Positions 44,841 through 53,357 of a DNA stretch of 64,000 bases are shown here, in pieces. The DNA is from JAKVCB01 sp965243695 (GTDB lineage: Bacteria; Planctomycetota; Planctomycetia; Pirellulales; Lacipirellulaceae), in contig CBDEWC010000018.1 of NCBI GenBank assembly GCA_965243695.1, positions 1 through 64,000 on the forward strand. The letters are read 5' to 3'. A program made the translations under genes and the position numbers. The notes beneath the pieces are model-generated. The model saw only the letters and a program-made list of their open reading frames with translations, was not told the origin of the DNA and did not search any database. Each line of letters begins with the position of its first letter. The first letter of the stretch is position 1.

Positions 44841-46658
44841 ATGAAGGAAACGACTTACGATTACGACATTCTGGTGGTTGGGGCCGGCCACGCCGGAACC
44901 GAGGCCGCGCTGGCGGCTGCGCGCCTGGGGGCCAAAACGGCCCTGTTGACGACCAACTGCGACACCGTCGGGCAGATGAGCTGCAACCCGGCCATTGGGG
45001 GCATTGGCAAAGGACAAATCGTCCGCGAAATCGACGCCCTGGGAGGTGCCATGGGCCGTGCGATTGACGCAACCGGAATTCAGTTCCGCCTGCTCAATCG
45101 CCGCAAGGGCCCGGCCATGCACAGCCCCCGCGCCCAAGCCGACAAAAAGGCGTACCAGGCAGAGATCAAGCGGCTAGTCGAGTCTGCACCCAACCTCGAA
45201 CTCCGCCAGGAAGTCGTCACCGACCTGCTGACCGATTCTTCCTCCGGGAAAATGCGCATCCTCGGCGTCAGAGTGCTTGGAGAGGTTACCTATCAGGCAC
45301 CAGTCGTGATACTCACCACGGGGACCTTTTTGCAGGCACGTATGCATACGGGCGAGACGCAAACTTCCGGCGGTCGCGCCGGCGAAGGGACTTCCTCAGG
45401 AATTAGCGCTGCCCTCTCACGTCTCGGATTTCAGCTGGCGCGATTTAAGACCGGTACACCACCTCGACTGAACGGAAGGACCATTAATTTCGACAAGGTC
45501 GAAGTCCAGCCTCCAGATGAACAGCCTCAACCTTTTTCATTCCTGACCGACCAGCTGACCCAAACTCAAATTCCCTGCCACATTACCTATACCAACCCTG
45601 CGGTGCACGACTTGATTCGTGCCAACCTGGAACGTGCCCCGATGTACAGCGGGCAAATCGAGTCGAGTGGGCCCCGCTACTGCCCGTCAATCGAGGACAA
45701 GGTCATTCGGTTTGCTGACAAAGATCAGCATCAAATTTTTCTCGAACCTGAGGGAAGAAACACCTTTGAGGTCTATGTCAACGGAATTTCGACCAGTTTG
45801 CCACGCGATGTTCAAGATGCAATGTTTCCACTCATCCAGGGGTTAGAGCAGGCTCAGATCATGCGTTACGGCTATGCCGTTGAATACGACTATGCACCGC
45901 CTCACCAACTCCATCCCACCCTGGAAACCAAGCGCGTTGAAGGACTTTACTTCGCCGGTCAGATTAATGGCACCACCGGATACGAAGAAGCAGCTGCACA
46001 AGGTTTGATAGCCGGCGCAAACGCAGCTCTGGCACTCGCCCAAAAGAATCCTCTCTTGCTAAGCCGCGACACCGCCTACATTGGTGTCTTAATCGATGAT
46101 CTGGTGACCTGTAGTGTCGACGAACCTTACCGCATGTTTACGAGCCGGGCCGAATTCCGAATCCTGCTGCGACACGACAACGCCGACCGCCGCTTGACAC
46201 CGATAGCCTGGGAACATGGTCTGGCCGACGAATCAAGGTGGCACCGTTTGCAGGAAAAAATGGCTGCGATCAATCGCGTTCAAACCGTCCTTGAAACGAC
46301 ATCCGTCGTCGGCACACCACTGACCAAGTTTCTCCGCCGCCCGGAAGCGAACTGGGCCGACGCCGTAAAAGTTGCGCCCGCCCTGGCAGAAGTGCCAATC
46401 ACGGTTGCCAACGGAGTCCTGTACGACGTCAAGTACGCTGGCTACGTCGCTCGTCAACAAGTGGATGTCGATCGTCAACAGCGGCTCGCTGAAAAACGAA
46501 TTCCCGAATCGTTCGCGTACGACACGATGACCCAAATGCGGAATGAGGCACGGGAAAAACTTGCCCGCATTCGACCGGTGAACCTGGCACAGGCAAGTCG
46601 AATCAGCGGTATCACACCAGCCGATATCGCGTTACTGCTGGTCTATCTAAAAGGCTAA
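44841..46658 (+). CDS. mnmG: tRNA uridine-5-carboxymethylaminomethyl modification enzyme subunit
   Basis: MnmG (GidA) with MnmE builds the cmnm5 group on U34 of several tRNAs using FAD. The 605-residue protein starts MKETTYDYDILVVGAGHAG, the FAD-binding fold, and has CNPAIGGIGKG with the catalytic Cys region, PRYCPSIEDKV, and GTTGYEEAAAQGLIAGANAAL with MFTSRAEFRILLR. ATG 44841 begins the Rossmann fold; GGAGG lies close before it. No mnmE in the window. Confidence 0.96.
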   Translation: MKETTYDYDILVVGAGHAGTEAALAAARLGAKTALLTTNCDTVGQMSCNPAIGGIGKGQIVREIDALGGAMGRAIDATGIQFRLLNRRKGPAMHSPRAQADKKAYQAEIKRLVESAPNLELRQEVVTDLLTDSSSGKMRILGVRVLGEVTYQAPVVILTTGTFLQARMHTGETQTSGGRAGEGTSSGISAALSRLGFQLARFKTGTPPRLNGRTINFDKVEVQPPDEQPQPFSFLTDQLTQTQIPCHITYTNPAVHDLIRANLERAPMYSGQIESSGPRYCPSIEDKVIRFADKDQHQIFLEPEGRNTFEVYVNGISTSLPRDVQDAMFPLIQGLEQAQIMRYGYAVEYDYAPPHQLHPTLETKRVEGLYFAGQINGTTGYEEAAAQGLIAGANAALALAQKNPLLLSRDTAYIGVLIDDLVTCSVDEPYRMFTSRAEFRILLRHDNADRRLTPIAWEHGLADESRWHRLQEKMAAINRVQTVLETTSVVGTPLTKFLRRPEANWADAVKVAPALAEVPITVANGVLYDVKYAGYVARQQVDVDRQQRLAEKRIPESFAYDTMTQMRNEAREKLARIRPVNLAQASRISGITPADIALLLVYLKG

Positions 46659-47129
46659 AACCCCGCTTCCCCGTCGTTAACCGGACCAACCAACCAGAGC
46701 AGGTGTCGCACCAAACCGGGCCAATCACCAAACCGGGCCGCCGAAGCAAAATGGTTTTTGGGAAAATCTTTGGAAGCCATTATGGTGATCCACAACCCAT
46801 TGAATTTAAACAACTTACAAAAAACAGACCGATATTGACGCAGTCTGGGGGTTCGATATAATTCGCAGACATATGGCAATCCAGGCAAACCTGGAAGACA
46901 CGGTTAATGTTGCTGATTGAAACGCCCGATACAATTGCGGTAACAAGAGTTAACTAAGGACATTAAGGATTTTGCGGACAGTTGGTGTTCGAGAGGGACT
47001 TTGAGGAATCTGCCTCTGAGGGCCAGCCCATGGCCTGCTTCCGAACAACGCCGCGGGCTACTTCGAGCAATTTGGTGCACTTGAGGTAGCCAACTTCACT
47101 TTTAGCTATGGAGAGGGGTGGTTGAGCCT
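46659..47129. other. Intergenic region after mnmG
   Basis: A 470-base gap. Frames here show no known motif. A 14-base direct repeat (46709-46739) lies in the first quarter. A run of AT-rich sequence near 46790-46870 may hold the promoter of the regulator gene. Confidence 0.45.
46709..46739. repeat. 14-bp direct repeat with a 3-base gap
   Basis: CACCAAACCGGGCC occurs twice, separated by AAT, about 55 bases after the mnmG stop. Confidence 0.75.
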
Positions 47130-47711
47130 ATGAAAACGGTCTTTACAACCGGCGAAGCCGCCAAGATATGTAAAGTCAGCCAGCAAACCATTATTCGCTG
47201 CTTTGACTCTGGCCAACTCAAGGGATTTCGCGTCCCGGGAAGTCGGTTTCGGCGGATCCCTCGTGACCTGTTGTACTCGTTTATGCGCGACAACGGGATC
47301 CCGACCGATGCACTTGATAGTGGGAAACGGAAGATCCTGGTTGTCGACGATGACCCGGATCTCGTGGAACTGATCGTAGAGCATCTGAATCGGGGTGGCC
47401 GGTTCGAAGTGCGGAGTGTCAATAACGGCTTCGGTGCCGGCATGCAGATCAAGGAGTTCCGTCCTGACCTGGTCGTGCTGGATGTCATGCTACCAGACAT
47501 TAACGGCAAAGAAGTTTGCCAACTGGTCCGGAGTGAGCCCTCGATGGACGAAGTCCGCATCATTTGCATCTCCGGAATGGGAGAGCCTGATAAGATTCAG
47601 GCCTTGCGCGACGCGGGAGCGAATGACTTCATGCAAAAGCCGTTTGATGTCGAGGACTTGTTGGATCGCATTTGCCAATTGCTTGATGTCGAGGCAACCG
47701 CCTCAAGCTAG
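47130..47711 (+). CDS. Response regulator with N-terminal excisionase-type HTH
   Basis: The 193-residue protein has a MerR/excisionase-like HTH at residues 1-55 (FTTGEAAKICKVSQQTIIRC; GFRVPGSRFRRIPRDLL), then a receiver domain at about 68-190 with phosphoacceptor Asp118 (LVVLDVMLPD) and the Lys in DFMQKPFDV. The order HTH then receiver is reverse of the usual. ATG 47130 starts the HTH; GTG 47118 is possible. The following histidine kinase, 190 bases downstream, is the likely partner. Confidence 0.88.
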   Translation: MKTVFTTGEAAKICKVSQQTIIRCFDSGQLKGFRVPGSRFRRIPRDLLYSFMRDNGIPTDALDSGKRKILVVDDDPDLVELIVEHLNRGGRFEVRSVNNGFGAGMQIKEFRPDLVVLDVMLPDINGKEVCQLVRSEPSMDEVRIICISGMGEPDKIQALRDAGANDFMQKPFDVEDLLDRICQLLDVEATASS

Positions 47712-47902
47712 TACCGGTCAAGACTTGTTTGGCTCCTCGAGCAGGGAAAGCTGACAAAGGGTCAACCGTGTACTAATCACGCGCTTCGCAGATTTTTGAA
47801 ATCCGCTATGCTATGGCGTCTCAGAGGGTAGAACCGCACATCGGTTCCCTCCCGTGCTGTTGCACACCTCGACCAGGGAAGGTTGAAACGAGGTTTGGCG
47901 TC

Positions 47903-49273
47903 ATGCTCTATCTACGACTTGTTCGTTCCGATTCGGTTCACCAATGGGTGCCGATCGCTGACCAGACGGCCGCGGCGCTTGAACGGGCGCTACTGGCTCA
48001 AGCGCGGATACCGTGCCAGCAGGAAGTCCTCTGGGCCCTAAAACGGGATCCTTTTCTGGCGGCTGCCGCTTGTTCGGTGCGAGAAGAATTTTTTCCGACA
48101 AGCGGGCCAGCCACTGACAGCCTGGTTAGCCTATCAGCACTCGCTGATTGGCTTAGCGATGGATTGGCCAGCAAGCTTCAGACGCTGCTCGCCTCTCCTG
48201 TAGAAACCGTGAGCGAGGTCACTCCGATCGATGCCACTCATTACGCTCAACTTGCGAATCACACACTAACGGTGGTCGGAACATCCTCGGGTATTTTTCC
48301 GGACTGCCCCTCCGATGCTGTCTGGCAATCATGGCTTGGTGAATTAGAAATACTTTTATCCCAATGCCCGAGCGACCCCTTGGGGCGTCCTCGCAAATTA
48401 CCTTCGTTGCCCCCAGCCGCTCCCCGCAATTTATCCGCTACGCCGGCAGCTGACGCGGAACAATCGGCCGAAAATAGCGGCTTTTTTCTCCGTCGCGTAC
48501 CCGGGATTGCGGCCCGCTTGCCGTCGCTGGTCGCACGGCTCGCCAAAGCTGAAAAAATGGTGGTCACGTACGAACAGCGGTTGGAACAAGAAAAACTTGC
48601 GTCTCTCAAAGAGTTTGCCTACGGGGCAAGCCACGAAATCAACAATCCACTCGCCAATATCACCGCTCGGGCTCAATCTCTCTTGCGCGATGAATCCGAT
48701 GAGATGCGCCGTCGGAAACTATCTGCAATTTACGATCAGGCGATGCGCGCACACGAAATGATTGCCGATTTGATGCAATTTGCCCGGCCACCCGCCCTCG
48801 AACTTGGCCCGTGTGATTTGGTATCGCTGGCAAGGCAAGTTGTTACCGAGTTGCAAAAACAAGCTGAGGACCGAAAAATCTCACTCACCTTGAAAACCGA
48901 CGACGCTCAGGCGTTCGTTACGGGAGATAAAACCCAACTGGCGGTCGCAGTACGAGCGGTCGTCGTCAACGCCCTCGAAGCGGTGGGACAAAGTGGTGAT
49001 GTGGAAGTACAACTGGAACCGGACCAAGGCCCGGAAGTACAAATCGTAGTTCGTGACAACGGGCCTGGCCTTACTGATGAACTCCGACGTCACATGTTCG
49101 ACCCCTTCTTTAGCGGACGGGAGGCGGGAAGAGGACTTGGGTTTGGGCTTTCCAAGTGCTGGCGAATTGTCTCTGAGCACGGTGGCAACATCACTGTCGG
49201 CGCAAATCTTCGCTCGGGAACTGCGATTACGCTTGCACTACCTGCGAACGATGTGGTCCGTAGCGCTGCCTGA
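47903..49273 (+). CDS. Soluble histidine kinase with an unassigned N-terminal domain
   Basis: The 456-residue kinase has no membrane helix. The N-terminal 200 residues contain a segment (EVLWALKRDPFLAAAACSVREEFF) that is faintly HDOD-like but not assigned. A coiled coil near 208-238 leads to the phosphoacceptor box FAYGASHEINNPLANI (His244), then the ATPase boxes VVVNALEAV, DNGPGL, FFSGREAGRGLGFGL. GAGG before ATG 47903 favours this start; a longer frame from 47813 exists. It sits between the HTH-receiver gene and the squalene-cyclase-like gene. Confidence 0.88.
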   Translation: MLYLRLVRSDSVHQWVPIADQTAAALERALLAQARIPCQQEVLWALKRDPFLAAAACSVREEFFPTSGPATDSLVSLSALADWLSDGLASKLQTLLASPVETVSEVTPIDATHYAQLANHTLTVVGTSSGIFPDCPSDAVWQSWLGELEILLSQCPSDPLGRPRKLPSLPPAAPRNLSATPAADAEQSAENSGFFLRRVPGIAARLPSLVARLAKAEKMVVTYEQRLEQEKLASLKEFAYGASHEINNPLANITARAQSLLRDESDEMRRRKLSAIYDQAMRAHEMIADLMQFARPPALELGPCDLVSLARQVVTELQKQAEDRKISLTLKTDDAQAFVTGDKTQLAVAVRAVVVNALEAVGQSGDVEVQLEPDQGPEVQIVVRDNGPGLTDELRRHMFDPFFSGREAGRGLGFGLSKCWRIVSEHGGNITVGANLRSGTAITLALPANDVVRSAA

Positions 49274-49397
49274 TTCCGCGCGGCATGCTAGCAGTGCTGT
49301 CAACCAGCGGCAAATCGTGCCCACTCTTTCTTGTCAACGGATGGCCCGATTGTCTAAGCTAATTCGTTCTTGCCGGTGCGCACCGGCTCGGTGAGTC

Positions 49398-51491
49398 ATG
49401 GAAGACAACCAAAGATGGATTGCAAGGATGAACTCAAACCATTGGGTACCGCTTGAACAGGTCACGCTCCGCAACACGACAGCAGACAAACCCCAAGGCT
49501 CTGCACATCACCCCAATGCACTAATTGGTCCTGTTCGACAGGCTATTCTCTGTGCTCGTCAGTTTTTATTCAGCGCACAACAGGATAATGGCCAGTGGTA
49601 CACCCGTGTTGGTCATGATGCTGTCCATGTTAGCCAGTCGCTGCTCGCCCACGAGATCCTGGGAAGCAAAGCCGACAACGAGCAATCCTCCGAAGAACTC
49701 GTGAACACGCTTGTCGAGCAATCGTTACCGCAAGGAGGTTGGAATCGCTTATCTGGAAGTACGATCGACGTAAGTGTCAGCGTGCTTGCCTACCTTGCTC
49801 TAAAAATACAAGGCACCGACCCCACATCTCCGGTCATGCGAACAGCCCGCTCTGCGATTCTCACCGCCGGAGGGGCTGACCAGTGCAATACGACAACCCG
49901 ATATTGGCTGGCCCTTTTGGGGCAAATCTCCTTTGAAGATTGTCCTCCCTTCCCTCCAGAGAAGATATTTCTTTCCCTGCAGCCCAACCTCATGGCAACC
50001 TCGGGCGAACTGGCAGCAACCGCAGAAATGAACGCAGCGTTATCAGTTCTTTGGGCCCACCGCCCAGTCTACAAAGTCGCACCGAAATGGGGGGTACGAG
50101 AATTGTTTGTCGATAAGCCCTCTCGCTGGCCACCGCCCAGTGCCGTGGAAACTCCCTGTCTAAGGCATCACACCGCCAGTTGGTGGCGAGCGGCAGTTGA
50201 CCGCGCAACCCTATGGTTGGAACATCGCGGTTGGGTCCCACTGCGTCGTCATGCTTTACTACGGCTCGAAAAACGTCTGCTCGAGCGGCCCCAGGCAACC
50301 AAGTCGGCGGACTCCAAGAGGGGGCAAACTATCTGGACTCAAATTGCTCTGGCCACACTGGGGCACCACCAACCCAACGAACTGTTTTCCGGGCCAGCCC
50401 AGCTGAATCCATTGGTGCCAGATACCAACGACGACCATGACGTGAAATCGATTCCTCCGACATCGCCCGACACACGTACCGCAAACGTATTGACAGCCCT
50501 TCTGGAAAGTGGACTGAGCCCGCACCACGGTGTTGTCTTCGAAGCAACAGACACCTTTATCGACTATGGCAACAAGGTCTTGGAAAACCTCGCGCAAGTT
50601 GACGCAACTACGCTGGCCAGTTTGCTTACGACGCTGACCATGCTGAAATCTGGAGACCAAAATAACTCCAATGAATTGCCCCCTCACCTCTCGATTCACG
50701 ATGAAGTTGACGATCCCAGGTCATACGACCAGTGGGAAAGCGCAACAGACTTTGACTCGATGGAGACGTTGGGTACTCGTTTAGTCAACGCGCTGGTTGG
50801 TGGTCAAAACCGTGATGGGAGTTGGACTCCCATCACACCGTCTCGTTCTGGAAATGACAAAGCTTCCAGCAAAGTCGCTGCGACCGGTACCGTCGTGATC
50901 GCCCTAAGCCGTTATGGATTGGTACAAGACGACCCCTCAATCCGCCAGGCCACCACATTTTTGCGGCAAACCCAACTGGCCAACGGGAGTTGGAACCACG
51001 TTCTGGAGGGACCCTCGATCCACGCCACGTCGTTGGCCATACAAGGACTGCTGGCTGCCGGCACCACCACCGAGCACGAGGTGATTGCCGCTGGTGTAAA
51101 CTGGCTTTTGGCCCAGCAAAGCCCCGATGGTGGTTGGGGAGATTTTTCACTCTCCAACGAGCCAGGTTTCCCTGAACCGACCATGGCAGTTCAAACTGCC
51201 GACGCGATATTGGCTCTGTTAGCTGCAGACGAACACTCCAGCAACCAGGTCCTTCGTGGAATCCATTTTATGCTGGAACAACAGCAGTCAGACGGCAGCT
51301 GGCATAAGCTCTTCTTTCGATCCGGCAGTCCGGCTGCTTGTTGTGGAAACGCTTACGATCTGGCAACCACGGTAAATCCACTTCGAGCTCTTGCTCACTG
51401 GGTAGTTGCTTTTGGGCAACAGGCAGACCAAGATGAACCACCCCGCTTACAGCTCGTGGGAGCCATGTCCGCGACCGATGCGGATTGGTAG
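49398..51491 (+). CDS. Squalene-cyclase-like (class II terpenoid cyclase fold) protein without DxDD
   Basis: The 697-residue protein has repeated QW motifs of the double alpha-barrel cyclases: QQDNGQW (61-67), QGGW, QNRDGSW, LANGSW, QQSPDGGW and QQSDGSW, plus TIDVSVSVLAYLALK, which matches the N-terminal block of squalene-hopene cyclase. At the place of the protonating DxDD motif it reads P357-D-T-R-T, so two acidic residues are missing. The second barrel is well preserved while the middle is divergent. Family role: cyclising squalene to hopene. It is followed 18 bases later by an HpnG-like gene, the enzyme that acts on adenosyl-hopane, supporting a hopanoid-related origin. It may not be an active cyclase. 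Confidence 0.75.
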   Translation: MEDNQRWIARMNSNHWVPLEQVTLRNTTADKPQGSAHHPNALIGPVRQAILCARQFLFSAQQDNGQWYTRVGHDAVHVSQSLLAHEILGSKADNEQSSEELVNTLVEQSLPQGGWNRLSGSTIDVSVSVLAYLALKIQGTDPTSPVMRTARSAILTAGGADQCNTTTRYWLALLGQISFEDCPPFPPEKIFLSLQPNLMATSGELAATAEMNAALSVLWAHRPVYKVAPKWGVRELFVDKPSRWPPPSAVETPCLRHHTASWWRAAVDRATLWLEHRGWVPLRRHALLRLEKRLLERPQATKSADSKRGQTIWTQIALATLGHHQPNELFSGPAQLNPLVPDTNDDHDVKSIPPTSPDTRTANVLTALLESGLSPHHGVVFEATDTFIDYGNKVLENLAQVDATTLASLLTTLTMLKSGDQNNSNELPPHLSIHDEVDDPRSYDQWESATDFDSMETLGTRLVNALVGGQNRDGSWTPITPSRSGNDKASSKVAATGTVVIALSRYGLVQDDPSIRQATTFLRQTQLANGSWNHVLEGPSIHATSLAIQGLLAAGTTTEHEVIAAGVNWLLAQQSPDGGWGDFSLSNEPGFPEPTMAVQTADAILALLAADEHSSNQVLRGIHFMLEQQQSDGSWHKLFFRSGSPAACCGNAYDLATTVNPLRALAHWVVAFGQQADQDEPPRLQLVGAMSATDADW

Positions 51492-51509
51492 TTTCGCCAT
51501 TTCCGAAAG

Positions 51510-52352
51510 TTGAATTACGTGTTTCGCCAGATTGCCAGTCACTTACTGCACTCTGTGATTCGCAAACAATTTGCGAAAACAGTCGCCGCCCCCCCTGCCG
51601 CAACCGGTGATACGGGAGAACCTTCTCCGCCCTACGTTCCACCAACCTGCGAGTTTGCGGTGATTTGTGCAGCCGAACGCGAAGTCATGGGCCTGATTGA
51701 CCGGATGCGCAACGTCAGGTCGACACAGGCCGCCGGTTTTCAACTCCGTTCGGGTATCCTCGCCGGAAAATCGATCGTGGTCGCGGTTTGTCCTGTCGAT
51801 GGTGATGTAACACAGGCCACTGAGGCCATCATCACCGGCCATGACCCCAAGCTTGTTTTGGCCATGGGCTTCGCCGATGCGCTAATCCCCACTGCCGCCG
51901 CGAACGATCTGGTCGTGGCCAATCGCATCATCAATACCGCGAAAAATGGCGTTACGATCGATGTTACCGAGATCACAACCAAAGGATGTCATACGGGAAC
52001 CCTTTTAAGCGTCACCGACTTGCCCAACTCACCGGACGAACGAATCGAGCTCGCAAAATCACACGAGGCACTTTCCGCTGGTCGGATCGCACTGCCGGTC
52101 GCGGTAGCCTGTGGTCAGCGTCAGGTACCGATGATGGCGGTTTACGTCATCACCCGCCAACTCAACGACCAGTTGCCCGCCGAGGCCGATCACTTGTTCA
52201 AACAAAAAAGTTGGGCAGGCCGCGCCGGTGCGTTACTGGGAGGAGTCACCCGTCGCCCAGCGACTGCCACCGACCTTTGGAAACTTCAGGAAAACCTCTG
52301 GCAAGCACGTGGTCGCCTGGCAGACTTTGCGGAAGACATGGCAAAGCGGTAA
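51510..52352 (+). CDS. HpnG/MTAN-like nucleoside phosphorylase superfamily protein
   Basis: The 280-residue protein has a nucleosidase fold: FAVICAAEREVMGLIDRM, then ILAGKSIVVAVCPVDGDVTQ and LAMGFADALIPTAAANDLVV. HpnG releases adenine from adenosyl-hopane in hopanoid synthesis; MTAN acts on methylthioadenosine. By comparison with my memory of the family, the purine-site Met-Glu pair is replaced by residues near GRIALPVAVACG and the catalytic SDD by TRQLND. The start (TTG 51510 or GTG 51519) is uncertain; the first 45 residues are non-homologous. Gap to the cyclase-like gene 18 bases, so they are co-transcribed. Confidence 0.7.
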   Translation: MNYVFRQIASHLLHSVIRKQFAKTVAAPPAATGDTGEPSPPYVPPTCEFAVICAAEREVMGLIDRMRNVRSTQAAGFQLRSGILAGKSIVVAVCPVDGDVTQATEAIITGHDPKLVLAMGFADALIPTAAANDLVVANRIINTAKNGVTIDVTEITTKGCHTGTLLSVTDLPNSPDERIELAKSHEALSAGRIALPVAVACGQRQVPMMAVYVITRQLNDQLPAEADHLFKQKSWAGRAGALLGGVTRRPATATDLWKLQENLWQARGRLADFAEDMAKR

Positions 52353-52529
52353 TCAAATGGGAAAAACCGTTGTACCACCAGCAAAGGTGGTTCGGCCCAG
52401 CACACGTCTACAACAAGCCAGCCATCTAACGTCACACTCGGTCATCAGAGCCCGCGGCCAGTTCGATGGTCGGTTGGTGGTCAACCACCGCTGGAATCGC
52501 CCACAGCCCGTCCAGAAAGCATTCTCGCG

Positions 52530-53165
52530 TTACAGATCGTTATCTTCCAGAAGATCCTCGGCATACCCCGGTGGAAACGGATTTTCCAAGTCATCCGCTT
52601 TCGTGTCCTGCTGGGAGGTTGGCTTGGCTGGTTTCTTTTCTTCCTCGGCTGGGTTGATGTCTGCAGGCATTTGGGCAAACTGTTCCGTCCAATACATAAC
52701 TTCAGTTGGATCGAGTTCTCCTTCGGGCTTGGCAACAGGCAAATCATCCTGCAAAGCGTTTTGTCGCCGACGGCGAACCAATTCCGCGTACCACAAATCG
52801 CTGTCGGTCGCGATCGCCCTCCGTCGTTTTGCGGCACGCTGAACTCGATGATCACTCGATACGACCGTAAGTTTGCGTGGCGTTGGGTGCCTGACAATCA
52901 GGAATTCCAGCATCGTATCGGCATCGGGATAGTCCCGCGCGTAGTGAACCGTAAGGCCTTGGTGATCGACGGTTGCTGGCAAACCAGGGGGTGCCCCCGA
53001 GGAATCAAACACAATCACGGCCTGTGCAAGTTCTTTCTCGTCGAACGACGCAACGAGAAAATTCAGAAGCGCTTGTCGCGAACGGTGTAGCCCACCCGGC
53101 CCATCGCCACGACCAACAATACCCGTGGCATGCAGCAAGTTATAACCATCAATTAAAATAGCCAT
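52530..53165 (-). CDS. NYN-domain (YacP/Rae1-like) RNase-fold protein
   Basis: The 211-residue protein begins MAILIDGYNLLHATG, with the acidic Asp and Asn of the NYN (PIN-like) nuclease fold. Further acidic sites are VIVFDSSGAP, ARDYPDADTMLE and VVSSDHRVQ. This matches YacP/Rae1, a ribosome-associated mRNA endonuclease in Bacillus. The C-terminal 60 residues are charged and poorly ordered. ATG 53165 is clear. It lies between pyrB and the HpnG-like gene, convergent with the latter. Confidence 0.88.
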   Translation of the reverse strand: MAILIDGYNLLHATGIVGRGDGPGGLHRSRQALLNFLVASFDEKELAQAVIVFDSSGAPPGLPATVDHQGLTVHYARDYPDADTMLEFLIVRHPTPRKLTVVSSDHRVQRAAKRRRAIATDSDLWYAELVRRRRQNALQDDLPVAKPEGELDPTEVMYWTEQFAQMPADINPAEEEKKPAKPTSQQDTKADDLENPFPPGYAEDLLEDNDL

Positions 53166-53357
53166 GGTGGCGCTAAAATCACACTCGACAAAGGAATTAT
53201 GGATTGGCCCTCGGTACCCTTGAATCCCGCCTTGCTACCCAAGAAAGGGTCCTCCCAGACCTGGTTACGACTCGGCTTCCGGCGGAGGCAAGCGCCCGTT
53301 CGGCTGGTTCACGATTGTGTCAGCCCTGCCAAGTCCCCAGTTGGCTCACAGGTTGGC

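Noticed and set aside
46655..46888. 77-residue minus-strand frame after mnmG
   Set aside because: No known motif and it overlaps the 14-base direct repeat; probably chance.
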